From JAUIKM01 sp964445695 (GTDB lineage Bacteria; Bacteroidota; Ignavibacteria; Kapaibacteriales; UBA7675): 64,000 nucleotides of DNA. Positions 38,601 through 47,192 of the stretch are shown here, in pieces (the first letter of the stretch is position 1; every line of letters begins with the position of its first letter). Position numbers and translations under genes: made by a program. A model generated the notes under the pieces. The model did no database searches, was not told the DNA's origin, and was given only the letters and a program-made list of their open reading frames with translations. The stretch covers positions 1 through 64,000 of the forward strand of contig CAYULF010000028.1 in NCBI GenBank assembly GCA_964445695.1. The letters are read 5' to 3'.

Positions 38601-41600
38601 GGAAGACTGTTCGTACTGCACCGTCGAACCGGCGTTAAATCGGCCAAAAATGCCCGCAACATCAAATTCACCGTCTTCTACTCGGACAATTGTGCCCGCG
38701 CGATACAGAAAGTGTTCGTTTAACCCGTCGCCGACGCGCAGATCGCCGCCACGCAGTCGTATCCGTGTGGCTGCGTTGGAAATCAGGCTGCCGGAGCTCT
38801 TGATTTCCCCATCCTGAATATCAAATGCAGTGTTCGGCGACATGGTAACTGAAACGTTGCCATATGAGAGGCCCAACGTTCCGCTGGTGGCATGGCGCAG
38901 CACCCCGGCAAGCGGTCTGAACAAATAATTCGATGCACGGCCGGTCGCTTCGGAAAAGGTCGCCGACAGGTTTATGAGTGTATCTGCCAGGCCGTTGGAT
39001 TTCTGCATTCTGACGCGTGCAACATCGCCCCAGACGCCGTCTCCGCTGAGCGTGTTGTTGCCTCCGCCGGAAAAACGCAAAACCGTATTGTTGGTCGGAC
39101 TGTTGTTTAAGTAGACGCCCGCACTTGAACCGGACTGTGCAACGTTGCGCATGTTGCCCGTGATTGTCAGTGTGTCGTAACGCGCGCCGGAGTTGTCGCC
39201 GTCGATAATGCCATCGTACTCAACATCCAGATTGCGACTGACAACCAGATGTTTCAGTCCCGGCGTGGCACCGAATCGGACAATTCCACGGCCCAGAGCC
39301 TCCGTGCCGTTAAACGGGCCACCGATGCGCAACGAGTCGACCATGACTGAATCGAGGTCCATCGTGATAATGTGACCATCGACCATTACGGTATCGTTGC
39401 TGTACAATTCAAATGGATAGTAGGAAGCCGAAATACCGGCATGCCCGATGTTGGACCAATTTTCAGGATTGCTCCAGTCGCCCGTCTGCCGGCTGTAGAA
39501 AATCCGGCCGGTAAAAAAGACGAGTTTGCCGCCGGCGCTCCAGTCGCCATCGACAAATGGCGCATCGGTAGCCACCACCGGCGAAGGCGTGGCTTTGGGG
39601 TTGTCGCCGACGTTGATTTCCCACTCGCCGGTACCGCGGTAAAACGCGGGCAAATAACTCGAGACGTCGCCTGTAATGTCAACATCTTCGTACCCAAACT
39701 GCAGGGAGTTTGAGACGATGGCTGAAATATCGCTTGTCGTCACCGTCCAGAATTTTTTCAGCATGTCATCCTGCAAACGCTGAGGATGCAATCCATCGCG
39801 CAGTCTGACGCCGATCGTCGGCAAAGCACCGTAAGTTCCTGTGATGCTGAGATCGGCCGGATTGTACACCGTGTCAATACCTATCGGGAACAGGAACGAC
39901 TTCGCGCCGGCCGCCGTACTAAACTGTTTAATGATGATGCCCGCGCTGGTAGACCCGTCGCTGCGGAACATCCGTGTTTTGCTGAAAACTCCGGCACCGG
40001 GACTCAGAGTCGCCGCAGGCTCAAACGTCAATTCAATATCGTTTCCAAGGAGAACAAGGTTGTCCTCGTCGAACGTCATTGTGCCGCCGATGGTGGCACT
40101 GGTGGCAAACTCAAGGGTGTTTTCGTCTTTGTTCAGGCTGAAATCGTTAAAACTTGTCGCTGCGCTGCCGCGAATTTCCTGCTGTTTAAATCCAACACAG
40201 GTCACCTCTCCCGTTCCGGTGTTGAGCGCGGCAGTGGAATTGTTGTTAACCCAGTCACCGCCGAGGTCGATATCATTGCTGCCGATTTCAAATGTACCGC
40301 GCGTTAACACAAGCGAGTCGGCCACGTCAATATTCTTGCCGAGTTGAATCGTGCCCGGGTTTGTCCGCTGTGCGTCGACTTCAAAAGCCCACAAGATGTC
40401 CGGCAGTCCGTTGCCCGTCTGCTGGGTCACCTGAATTGCGTCATTAACAATCAGCACCGTATAGTCTTCCACTTCGCCGGTACTGCCGTTGCAGGGCCCT
40501 GACGTGTTGGTTCCTTCGCGCATCTGTACGCGCATCCGTGCAACGCCAGGTAAGGTTCCGCCTGGAATTGTGAAGTCAGGCGAGGTCTGCTGACCGGACC
40601 CTGTGAAATCGACCATCCGCTCAGACGAGTTGTCGTCAAACGACCCATCGCGGTCAAAATCGATCCATACACGCCAGCGTTTGGTGCTGCCCGTGCTTGG
40701 ATTAAATATCATGTCGTACTGCTGCCCGGCTGTCATGGTAATGACGCTGTCGGCATAGTAAAACAAGCCGTTGCCGAAGTTGTTCGTCGAATTATCAAAA
40801 ATCGTGGCAGTGCTGTTGTCGCGCACGCGCACGCGCGAAATCCAGTGTGTATTTGAATTCCAACCGGGTCGACAATAGCTGAAGTCACCGCCGACCGACG
40901 CATTGTATCCCTCAGCGGTATAAACAATGTTCATGCTGTCGAGGAACGCACGCGTATATGTCAACACATTGCCGTTCCCGGTAAATCCACTGCGGATACC
41001 ATCCTGCGATCCAACTCCAAGCGTACCTCCCTTTTCCACCGTCAGCGCCGCTCCACGCAATTCAAACGGTCCAAGCATCAGCGTGCCGGTTTTCTTGACC
41101 GTCACATTGGGCCCATAAAAGGCATTCTCGGTTGCACCGCCGCCGTACAGCCATGATGTACCAATGTTACAGTCCATCGAGACTGTGTGGTTGGCGGCTA
41201 TGAATACTACGTCATACTGGGTATTCGGGTGGCGCGAAGCCGGTGCGCCGTTGTGGTCGACGGTCGACCAAGTGTTAACATCGCACCAGTCGCCGTCCGT
41301 GCGGCTGTAGAACGTCGTGATCGCAATCGAATTCTGGTTGCCTATGACAAAGTCGCCCAGCAAGGTCGAGCCGTCCGTCAAAACCTGTGTCGATCCCAAC
41401 AGGGTGTCGACCGGGAAGTCGTTGGCGACGATAGTACTGGCGCTACCGTCGTAGTCAATATTGCCGAGTGTTAAACGCGTATCGCCGCAGCCGAAGCCGG
41501 CCGCATAGTTCGCGGCGGCTGTATTGGGACGCAGAGACTGCCAGCCCTCGGTCGCGCCGCGGTGAATACCGATTTCACTACAGGCGATCGCATCGATAAG

Positions 41601-44600
41601 GCCGGCATCCGCCGGATCGAGAATCTGGCATGTCACGGTCACCGTGCGATTGCCGCGAACAAAAGTTGAATTCTGCGGGGTCGTGACACGCCAGAAGCGA
41701 GGAACATACCGGTTGGGATCAATCGGCGTGTTAAAATGGTTCAGCGCCGTGTGCCGCCCAGGATTGTTGCGAACACCAACCAGGCCCGCCGTCCCGCCCG
41801 AACCTTCCAATCTGAACGTAAACGGCACGTAATTTTCATCCTGCCCAACGTGAAACAAAACCGTCTGGGTGCCGGTACCAACGCTCATCTGCAGGTTGCC
41901 GTCCACGTGACCAATCCCCGCGCGCACCACACTGCCGGGTACTATTACATTGCAGTCCGTATTGCTGCGCGCGTCGATGTACGCCTGGTTCCCCGTTTCA
42001 AATCGCAGGCTGCCATTGACGGTTAGCGCGGAGTTTGTTCCGAGTGTAAGCAGCCCCGTATTGATCGCTTTGTCCACTGTCAGGTTAAACAGCGAGAGAT
42101 TGGACGCCGAAGCAATGATGCTCTGACCGGTGCTGCCGTTAAACGTCACCGTAGAAGTCTGTGGCGTGATCGAAGCATTGGTTGTTGCGCGCAGATCCCC
42201 CTGCAGGTTCAACGCCGCTCCAAGCACCAGTTCACCACTCTCAATGCGGCAGGTGTCAGTGACATTAACGCTGTTGTCCAGCGTGACATCCGCGGCATTT
42301 TTCTGAATGATCAGGCGTGCCACGGTGCCGGGCAGTCCGTCGCCGGTGATTTGTGAGGCCAATGCACCGGTGTAAACAAATGTCCCACGATTGTGCGATG
42401 CCGGATTGTAATTGCGCACCGAGGTCTGGATCGACCCGGAAGCCGCCGCGGCGCGCAATCCACCAACGTTGCCGCACATCAGCATCGACTCTACGTCCAT
42501 ACTGAACGTACCTGTGCCGGTCACCACATTGATGTCCGCATTAAACACGCCGGATGAGTCGATTGTCAGTTCCCCATTAACGGTCGCCGCGGCGTCGAGA
42601 CGAATGGTTTTGCTGTCGCCAATGTAAATGCGTGCATTGGCTGTGGGCACGATGGACGCGGGAGCGCCGCCATATCCCTGCGTAGACCAGGAGGCCGGAT
42701 TTGTCCAATCCCCGTTGTCGACAAGACTGTAAAAACTGTATGCATCGGGCTCGCCAATTGTCAGCGTGCCGAACTCGGTAAGTCCTTCAAATGCAATGGT
42801 CGTCGCCGTGCGCAGCCCCTGGGCCGGATTCTCAAATCGATTCGGCAATATCCAGGACGTTCCATTCCAGAGGCGTGATTCGTAGAGGAGCGGGTCGGCA
42901 CCATTGCGCGCATCGCCGGCCAGGAAGTTAAGTTCAGCGGTGTAACTGCGATCTGCGCCAAGACTAAACGATCCGCCGGACGGCACGGAAATACGCCACT
43001 GACGCCGTACGTGACGCGAATCGTTTAACAAACTGCCCGCCGGAGCAACACCGGTGCTCACGGGCGAAGATGATGCGATTACAGTGTCCGATCGAATGCC
43101 CACCACTCCGGCACTTCCACCAGTCCCGTCAACAGCGAGTATTACAGGCGTATAAGCGGCGGCATAACCGACTTCGTACTCTATCGATTGCGGCCCTGTT
43201 GCAACAGTTTTCCGCAATTCTCCGACGACGTGACCGGGAGCGCCGCCGCCACGCACAATTGATCCCTTAGTCCAGATGTGACGCTCGCCGACGTCGATAT
43301 TTCCGCCTGTAAGGATAAGGCTGTTTTCAATTGTCAGTCCATCCGTCGCCGCACCAATAAACCGTGCATCAAGTCCCGCACCGCCGTTGTCGACAGTCAG
43401 ATCGTAAAACTCCTGACCATGTCCGGATACTCGCAGTTTTTGCTGCGCCGCACCGTTAAATACAACCTGTGAATTGCCGGCCGAAAACGTCCCACCCGTA
43501 TTGATCCAGTCCCCTGCCAGGCTCAGCGTTGAACTGGTCATGTTCAGCGTTGCCGATGTGCCCATCAACAGGTCATTGTCAATTGCCATATCGTCCAGCG
43601 GCGTGATTGCACCCAGACCGTCAAACAGAACGGTGTTAAATGCATTGTCCACCGTACTGCGCGATCTGATATTGATGTTCTCACCCAATGATTCGGAGCG
43701 AAATATAACGGCATTGTTCCCGGCGTCAAAAACGCCACCGCTGTTCTCCCAGTCGCCGCGAACTTCCAGGTCAAAGCCGGCCGACTCAAGCGTTGTATTG
43801 GTCTGAATTTCAAGATTGTTAAGCACGACAAATGTACTGGCGCCGGTGCTGGAGAGCGACTTTACGCCGCTGCCCGACGTTACGAGGTTGTAGTAGTTCA
43901 GATAAACAAGTGAATCGGCGGGAGCAAGCGGCCGCGTCGGAATCGACTGAGCGCCCGCCGCGTTAAACACTACGGTAGAACCGTCGGTGAGAAAACGCTG
44001 CGAGGCGGCGCCGGCAAATTTCAGTTCGGAAATATCCAGTAAAGCACCGATTCTGATCTGTCCCTGCGGACGCAGGCTGATCGCCGCAGTTGGCCCGCGC
44101 TCTCCGCTGATGGCAAGTTCGTTGTACTGCAACACGGCCGGACTGGAGCCTGAGCTGGGAATTGTCTGGTTACCGGTGCCGCCAAACGTCACACGACCAT
44201 TGGTAAATGTGGGAGCGCTGTAGTTGGTCGGAAATGTATTGCGCACCAGGAGCTCGCCGTCGCGCATCTTGAGACTGCGCCCGGAACTGTTGCCGTTGAC
44301 GGTGAATGCAGCCAGATCGAGTACGCCGTTTTCTATTACCAGCGAATCGCTGATCGCGATGGACTTGCCTAGCACCAGGGTGTCGCCCACGGCTTTGTCA
44401 ACAATGATTGTCTGCACTGGGCTGGGCAGCCCGTCGCCCGTGGATTGCGGCGAGGCTGTTCCGTTAAATCGATACACGGCTGCTGCGCTCAGATCGCGAA
44501 TGGTCGTCTGCACCGCTCCGGACGCTCCAACCAACGCAAAACCTTCGGAATGGGCATTAACAAATTCCGTGTTGTCGGCCAGCCGCAAAGTATCGCCTGT

Positions 44601-47126
44601 AAAGGCATAGTCGCCGTTGACCGTGATTTTGGATCCGCTTTGAATGTCAATCAACGCAGCAGGAGCCGGATCGGCATTGACGCTGATTTCGTGGTTGCGG
44701 ATAAACACCTTGTCGGATAACTTATTCGGAATTGTGCTCGAAGGCGGGCCGCCAAACGTCGAACGCGACCATGTCGACGGATTTTCGTAGGGGCCGTCAA
44801 TACGACTGAAATATTGCGCAATACCGGCATCATCTTCACCGGCTGTCCAGTCCCCGTCCAACGCGTTAACTTCCTGCGAGTAAAACAGTTTAAAGTTAAA
44901 CTGCACGATGTCGTCGGAAAGGCCCGGATCAATCTGCCAGAAACCACCCGCCTGCGGCCAGGAAGGCGAAAAGTAGAGAACGACGTAACTACCTTCGTTG
45001 CCGTTGACTTCGCTCTGAACGTATTCAAACTGGACGGTCGCACCGCGCGGATTGAGCGTGACAGCGTTGGTCGTTATCGTCCAGTATTTTTCGAGCGAGA
45101 CATTTGTAAGTTCAACTGCAGGATGTTCCTGCGTCACCGCACGCATCTGAACTTCGGCATTGGCTCCAAAGCTTGCGCCGCCATTCAGGAACTGCACCAA
45201 ACCGGGCGTATATGCTCCGGGCGTGCCCAGCGGAAATCGAAGATCAAGAGGTGTTGACGCTCCCTGAGCGACGGAGCGAATCAATGTGCCCGCATTTACT
45301 CCTTCCGCCGAAAAAATATTTTTGTCAACGTTGAAAACGCGTGCTGTTGCGGCGTCGCTGTAGATGTTAATTCCTGCAGCGAGTGTGAGGTTGTGCCTTG
45401 CGATATCCAGTTTGTGACTGGATATGAGTCGTATATGCCCGAGCGCTACAACCGGCATATCCAGAACAACATTGCCCACACCACTTTTGTTTATCTGAAT
45501 TTCCGGTAACGAGGTTGGGTTGGAATTGCTGCCACGAATAAGTTGTTCACCCGAACCATTGAAGATGATTCGCGAGGTGTTGCCTTCATTGACGGCATTA
45601 GCACTGTTGCCGTTGTTAACAAAATCGCCGCCAATTCTGAGGTCGTTATTGGCAAAAATCAGTCGGTTCCCGCCGTCGCCGGCCAAGGTAAAATCGCTCA
45701 GCAGCGAGAGGTTGCGATCCAGGCGAACACGCGGATTCAGATTCGCTTCCATGACGAGTTCGTACACATCCGCCGCGCTCTGGATATCGTAGCGATCGTT
45801 GTCCTGATCCTGATTGTCGATGCGAAGGACGCCGCCGGTGACGCTGCCGGCACCGGCAAAGTTTACGTATTCTTCGCGACCGTTGCTGCCGTCAACTACG
45901 CGCTGCAGGACAATCTCGCCGCCGCTCCAGTCAAAAGTCGACGCGGCCGAGCTGATGTCGAACATGCCAAACGCACCGTTCGTGGAACGAGCGGCCGTTC
46001 CAACGCGCAGAAATCCGCCACTCTGTTCGTAGGTCAGTTCATCCGCGGTGGAAGTTCCGGAAAAACGAGCTGCAACGTTTACCTCCCCTCCGAGAATTTC
46101 AATCTGCGCTCCATCGTCGTACAACAGGCTGTTTTCATTGGCGCCGTCGCCGACATTAAACACACCCTCGCTGACGCGCAGTAAGCCTGCCACAGTACCG
46201 TCACCGTTCTGACCTTCAGCCGTCACGGAAGAATTGTCAAGCCACAATCCACCGGTCGACGGAATGGTCCAGGCGGGGTTAACAAAAAATTCTGCCGACA
46301 GGGAAAACGCGCCGGCGAGGTGCAGCAGGCCGCCGTCAATAGTTAACCAGTTGTCGGGAACATCAAAGTCTGCGGCAGCGACATCAACGACGTCGGCAAG
46401 TGAGTTTTTGTCGACGGTAATTCGATTAAAACGCGTAACGGCTCCTGTACCGCCCAACGTGACGGAGCCGGAACCACTCAGCCGAAGATCAGCTGTAGCC
46501 GGACCTCCGGGGCGCAGATCCAGGACATTCAAGTTCGTGAGAGAGCCGGAAATTTCGAGTTGGTGGCTGAGCGCATTGCCTGCGGTGGCAACATCCAGCG
46601 AGGCTGTCGCCGAAATGCTGAGATCGCCCTGAACCGTAACGGTGCGAGCGAAATTGTTAACAAATCTCAGCGTGCCGGTTGTAATCGGAAATGGCCCCGA
46701 TACTGTGAAATCGGCATCAATATTTACGAGGTTGCCTGGTGCATCCTTGAGAATGAGCAGTTGGTTGAACGTTGTAGTTGCGTTGCCTCCGATTGTCTGA
46801 GCAACCGAGCCATGAAATTCTACTTCGCCGTTGCCGGCGTTAAAGGTTCCGGAATTTGTCCAGTCACCGGTAAGGCTGATTCTGCCGTCGCCCTGCTGAG
46901 TGAGGTTGGACGCGGCGTCAATTTCGAGCGAACCGTTCAGGGTAAACAAAGCGCCGTCCGTCAACGTCAATCCTGCGCCGTTAGTCAGGCTGAACGGAGT
47001 CTGAGCCGGCATTGAAGACTGCGCCAGGAGCAAACAGAGGAGTATGGTCAGCAGGTTAACACAGTACCAGTGACGTCGTGTTCTCAGGCGGGGCCCAGTA
47101 GTATGTAGAGATATGCGATTCCACAT
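32664..47126 (-). CDS. Giant secreted surface protein (4,820 residues) with seven repeated modules and a GEVED domain
   Basis: The ATG at 47126 gives a signal peptide with a long N-region and the hydrophobic core VNLLTILLCLLLAQ, cleaved near MPAQ. The mature chain is a long series of right-handed beta-helix-like strands (SLTNGAGLTLTDGALFTLNG). Seven modules carry the marker FYSR-x-x-GDW-x-x-P-x-x-WS near residues 770, 1465, 1940, 2545, 3240, 3690 and 4510. In each segment a GDGLP-x-x-V stretch is followed by a YTPV/GGTAGLVGV stretch and a [FY]W-x-[VI]-[ST] motif (LEKYWTITT, VRRQWRISV, VPRFWRVTT, LKKFWTVTT, IQRYWNVTT, IDRYWSVTG, IRRYWAIGD). A single GEVED domain (about 2083-2222; WIDFDRDGSFDD, GEVEDYTVLI) lies inside. 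The C-terminus (NEGRLKIGS) has no T9SS type-A tail. It is 66 bp after the tail-fibre-like gene and probably co-transcribed. An adhesin or surface filament is likely; the export route is unclear. Confidence 0.9.
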   Translation of the reverse strand: MWNRISLHTTGPRLRTRRHWYCVNLLTILLCLLLAQSSMPAQTPFSLTNGAGLTLTDGALFTLNGSLEIDAASNLTQQGDGRISLTGDWTNSGTFNAGNGEVEFHGSVAQTIGGNATTTFNQLLILKDAPGNLVNIDADFTVSGPFPITTGTLRFVNNFARTVTVQGDLSISATASLDVATAGNALSHQLEISGSLTNLNVLDLRPGGPATADLRLSGSGSVTLGGTGAVTRFNRITVDKNSLADVVDVAAADFDVPDNWLTIDGGLLHLAGAFSLSAEFFVNPAWTIPSTGGLWLDNSSVTAEGQNGDGTVAGLLRVSEGVFNVGDGANENSLLYDDGAQIEILGGEVNVAARFSGTSTADELTYEQSGGFLRVGTAARSTNGAFGMFDISSAASTFDWSGGEIVLQRVVDGSNGREEYVNFAGAGSVTGGVLRIDNQDQDNDRYDIQSAADVYELVMEANLNPRVRLDRNLSLLSDFTLAGDGGNRLIFANNDLRIGGDFVNNGNSANAVNEGNTSRIIFNGSGEQLIRGSNSNPTSLPEIQINKSGVGNVVLDMPVVALGHIRLISSHKLDIARHNLTLAAGINIYSDAATARVFNVDKNIFSAEGVNAGTLIRSVAQGASTPLDLRFPLGTPGAYTPGLVQFLNGGASFGANAEVQMRAVTQEHPAVELTNVSLEKYWTITTNAVTLNPRGATVQFEYVQSEVNGNEGSYVVLYFSPSWPQAGGFWQIDPGLSDDIVQFNFKLFYSQEVNALDGDWTAGEDDAGIAQYFSRIDGPYENPSTWSRSTFGGPPSSTIPNKLSDKVFIRNHEISVNADPAPAALIDIQSGSKITVNGDYAFTGDTLRLADNTEFVNAHSEGFALVGASGAVQTTIRDLSAAAVYRFNGTASPQSTGDGLPSPVQTIIVDKAVGDTLVLGKSIAISDSLVIENGVLDLAAFTVNGNSSGRSLKMRDGELLVRNTFPTNYSAPTFTNGRVTFGGTGNQTIPSSGSSPAVLQYNELAISGERGPTAAISLRPQGQIRIGALLDISELKFAGAASQRFLTDGSTVVFNAAGAQSIPTRPLAPADSLVYLNYYNLVTSGSGVKSLSSTGASTFVVLNNLEIQTNTTLESAGFDLEVRGDWENSGGVFDAGNNAVIFRSESLGENINIRSRSTVDNAFNTVLFDGLGAITPLDDMAIDNDLLMGTSATLNMTSSTLSLAGDWINTGGTFSAGNSQVVFNGAAQQKLRVSGHGQEFYDLTVDNGGAGLDARFIGAATDGLTIENSLILTGGNIDVGERHIWTKGSIVRGGGAPGHVVGELRKTVATGPQSIEYEVGYAAAYTPVILAVDGTGGSAGVVGIRSDTVIASSSPVSTGVAPAGSLLNDSRHVRRQWRISVPSGGSFSLGADRSYTAELNFLAGDARNGADPLLYESRLWNGTSWILPNRFENPAQGLRTATTIAFEGLTEFGTLTIGEPDAYSFYSLVDNGDWTNPASWSTQGYGGAPASIVPTANARIYIGDSKTIRLDAAATVNGELTIDSSGVFNADINVVTGTGTFSMDVESMLMCGNVGGLRAAAASGSIQTSVRNYNPASHNRGTFVYTGALASQITGDGLPGTVARLIIQKNAADVTLDNSVNVTDTCRIESGELVLGAALNLQGDLRATTNASITPQTSTVTFNGSTGQSIIASASNLSLFNLTVDKAINTGLLTLGTNSALTVNGSLRFETGNQAYIDARSNTDCNVIVPGSVVRAGIGHVDGNLQMSVGTGTQTVLFHVGQDENYVPFTFRLEGSGGTAGLVGVRNNPGRHTALNHFNTPIDPNRYVPRFWRVTTPQNSTFVRGNRTVTVTCQILDPADAGLIDAIACSEIGIHRGATEGWQSLRPNTAAANYAAGFGCGDTRLTLGNIDYDGSASTIVANDFPVDTLLGSTQVLTDGSTLLGDFVIGNQNSIAITTFYSRTDGDWCDVNTWSTVDHNGAPASRHPNTQYDVVFIAANHTVSMDCNIGTSWLYGGGATENAFYGPNVTVKKTGTLMLGPFELRGAALTVEKGGTLGVGSQDGIRSGFTGNGNVLTYTRAFLDSMNIVYTAEGYNASVGGDFSYCRPGWNSNTHWISRVRVRDNSTATIFDNSTNNFGNGLFYYADSVITMTAGQQYDMIFNPSTGSTKRWRVWIDFDRDGSFDDNSSERMVDFTGSGQQTSPDFTIPGGTLPGVARMRVQMREGTNTSGPCNGSTGEVEDYTVLIVNDAIQVTQQTGNGLPDILWAFEVDAQRTNPGTIQLGKNIDVADSLVLTRGTFEIGSNDIDLGGDWVNNNSTAALNTGTGEVTCVGFKQQEIRGSAATSFNDFSLNKDENTLEFATSATIGGTMTFDEDNLVLLGNDIELTFEPAATLSPGAGVFSKTRMFRSDGSTSAGIIIKQFSTAAGAKSFLFPIGIDTVYNPADLSITGTYGALPTIGVRLRDGLHPQRLQDDMLKKFWTVTTSDISAIVSNSLQFGYEDVDITGDVSSYLPAFYRGTGEWEINVGDNPKATPSPVVATDAPFVDGDWSAGGKLVFFTGRIFYSRQTGDWSNPENWSNIGHAGISASYYPFELYSNDTVMVDGHIITMDLDSVMVDSLRIGGPFNGTEALGRGIVRFGATPGLKHLVVSRNLDVEYDGIIDGDNSGARYDTLTITGNMRNVAQSGSSAGVYLNNSPTNNTVLRFSGGGNNTLSGDGVWGDVARVRMQKSNGLADTLINLSATFSEATGRASNYLFRPLAGVLRHATSGTLGLSYGNVSVTMSPNTAFDIQDGEIKSSGSLISNAATRIRLRGGDLRVGDGLNEHFLYRAGTIVRVEDGEFDVAGIFGRFNAGSTVQYEQSSGGTTRVLRQGNSDASRIGFDMVNSGSSFSMGGGRIIVANGTSGASADFRVDAGSGSGMTGGLIQTGDSTFTNTGIIKLAGSMPIYSLHAVSGGVKTRVTEETFVISNGVEVDNAHRLQLYGNTLEVGGDIVNYGLFDAVSGSDPSDARLLVLNGSSDQTIYNDDAGGLQTYNLRLSKSGGNLILGSGANSNLIVHNTLEFAVGNQALIDARSNARYVEHSPTTSSTLQLIRNGQGHVDGRLYRWVDAGARIVDFAVGTSASLSAYTPAVFETQGSGGTAGLVGVMANGSNHPHISTANVKLDNNIQRYWNVTTAGAFDLGASRTFRLTLQFINPDDLRNSPELLFFEQHRYTPACPDLPALCPSGGSWATLSTPTRTDTTMRSSGNTEFGDFLLAELNSTTFYSRQNGDWTDPTTWSITGYTGAVAPRIPDQSTDIVRIGNGKRVSLPGSIITPTIRSVLVEVFNNLPGELYIEGDLGTVRGLSFELQDSCTLGMHHLQGIAPLGDRGAIQTDTRIFGVGRYVFNSTAGSQNTGDALPDSVAAIIVDNNSTPFNSVFLSLPTGANPVGVRDTLLIEHGTFNCGRRSLHLYGDMILRNNGLFDPLDASVAFRGQIDRDLRLDNHGGVDFYDISIEGEDLLVKSDYVASSTAHVHVINTLTFSSSGNIRVRDADRYVEVQVPGNVLRVNNAGHVDGKMRKPAGAGADNIVFEVGNLDDYTPVEVQLAAGGGGVAGSVDVISYTPVPDEEWIGNRLDAAAKIDRYWSVTGATTFALGSRTANLTLGFPAAELASLTTTNSIIRRRSIPLETPEWSDRRNLEWNVGAANVRLSVGATPWPGLGEFYIGERAQRIFYSRSDGDWNNSTSWSFTGFAGAAVPAGVYPNHDWQLAPGQEYEVRDSVIIGGGHEILLNTQPEIAYLELTSNGVLRIGAGSFLTESPYGTSASIVRDDAVVNIAAAVGIESGTSAGVWRFSDAVRVFEPRADYVFSGSLDQFFGGAFPLAVNDILVDTDNNTRNVMLNRDGIDMSGDLTVQTGRLVFDNNDAFGSPADQALLVNGRLSVAGGAAFEVETSGTGPRTHSLSLRGDVNIDGEWLMRPVPNNSNFKAETIFSSTATQNLSGVGAVRLHGVTLDKGAPATPVVSSVDLGVSRIGSGDAINFINGTWEQRAGTLTMDDGVGQSRTQTIAATGALHITGSGSYVMGQDGSGASQVIDGGELLLNSSGAVVIGNFDGNSLRYTNTAGSRISVLNGTMTVAGRISPEVAVDTYLLDYYQAGGQVNVATVGHDNATLGSFDLRAPGSSFAMAAGKLLVRNANMSSAVGRPADVNILASTVNVTGGTIQFGDALSAAAQEFDIEVSNGAIWNLAVGSTSAVLHPLAAAGNLRIQADVLNDGRIDFTELRSAAAAPDAVMTFQGGGSDDQNVTGAGVTALQHMTMNRAAGSGVVHLGHDVSVAGILDLREGANSNQQVVELGSSANLTVQSSAVGAIVDAGTSAAPYRYVRTSLLSGRLHRAVTASGGNYLFPLGSFDGGADKYTPAEFAAAVAGADGSVGVRVSPGQKADGGHLHLSGGASDYIRRYWAIGDVSTGVSGQWTFHYLDGVDDITGDESNFATIARWNPVDEGGSGSWRLMSGATLNSGGNIFTSPAALAASEFEGDWTLGDVGAFRRIFYSLASGLWNIGSTWTFDPSHLGAPVGPGIFPDNPQDSIVIGGGTAGTGDHVVLLDTDRTIGGMTVGTSLSNTGTLDLADRSISGEWFQTTTGATLRIGSPQGIVASPVSSGNVRTANRLFSTEASYVYSGTTNQVLGDGLPATMASFTVENSGATGNNVVTLDRDLTVSEAMRLISGVLDAVTFGVGNAGGGEAVMTSNTLLRIGGSADFSTALPGFANYRIDIQNTVEYYGINQIVTAPPNGLDGYGNVDINLSGTKTVTLPVRARGDLRVQNGAILHILPGVNAFEVFGAVSNDATILNEGRLKIGS

Positions 47127-47192
47127 GTTGAAAAGGCGTCTCCGGTACGGGAGTAAGACAGACTGTGTATGATGGCGTACAGGCAGAAAGGG

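Noticed and set aside
32664..47126. Reading the giant protein as a T9SS type-A substrate
   Set aside because: Its C-terminus has no PNPF turn, no GxYxxxL strand and no terminal VK/VR-type ending such as the four paralogues have. Another export signal or partner would be needed.
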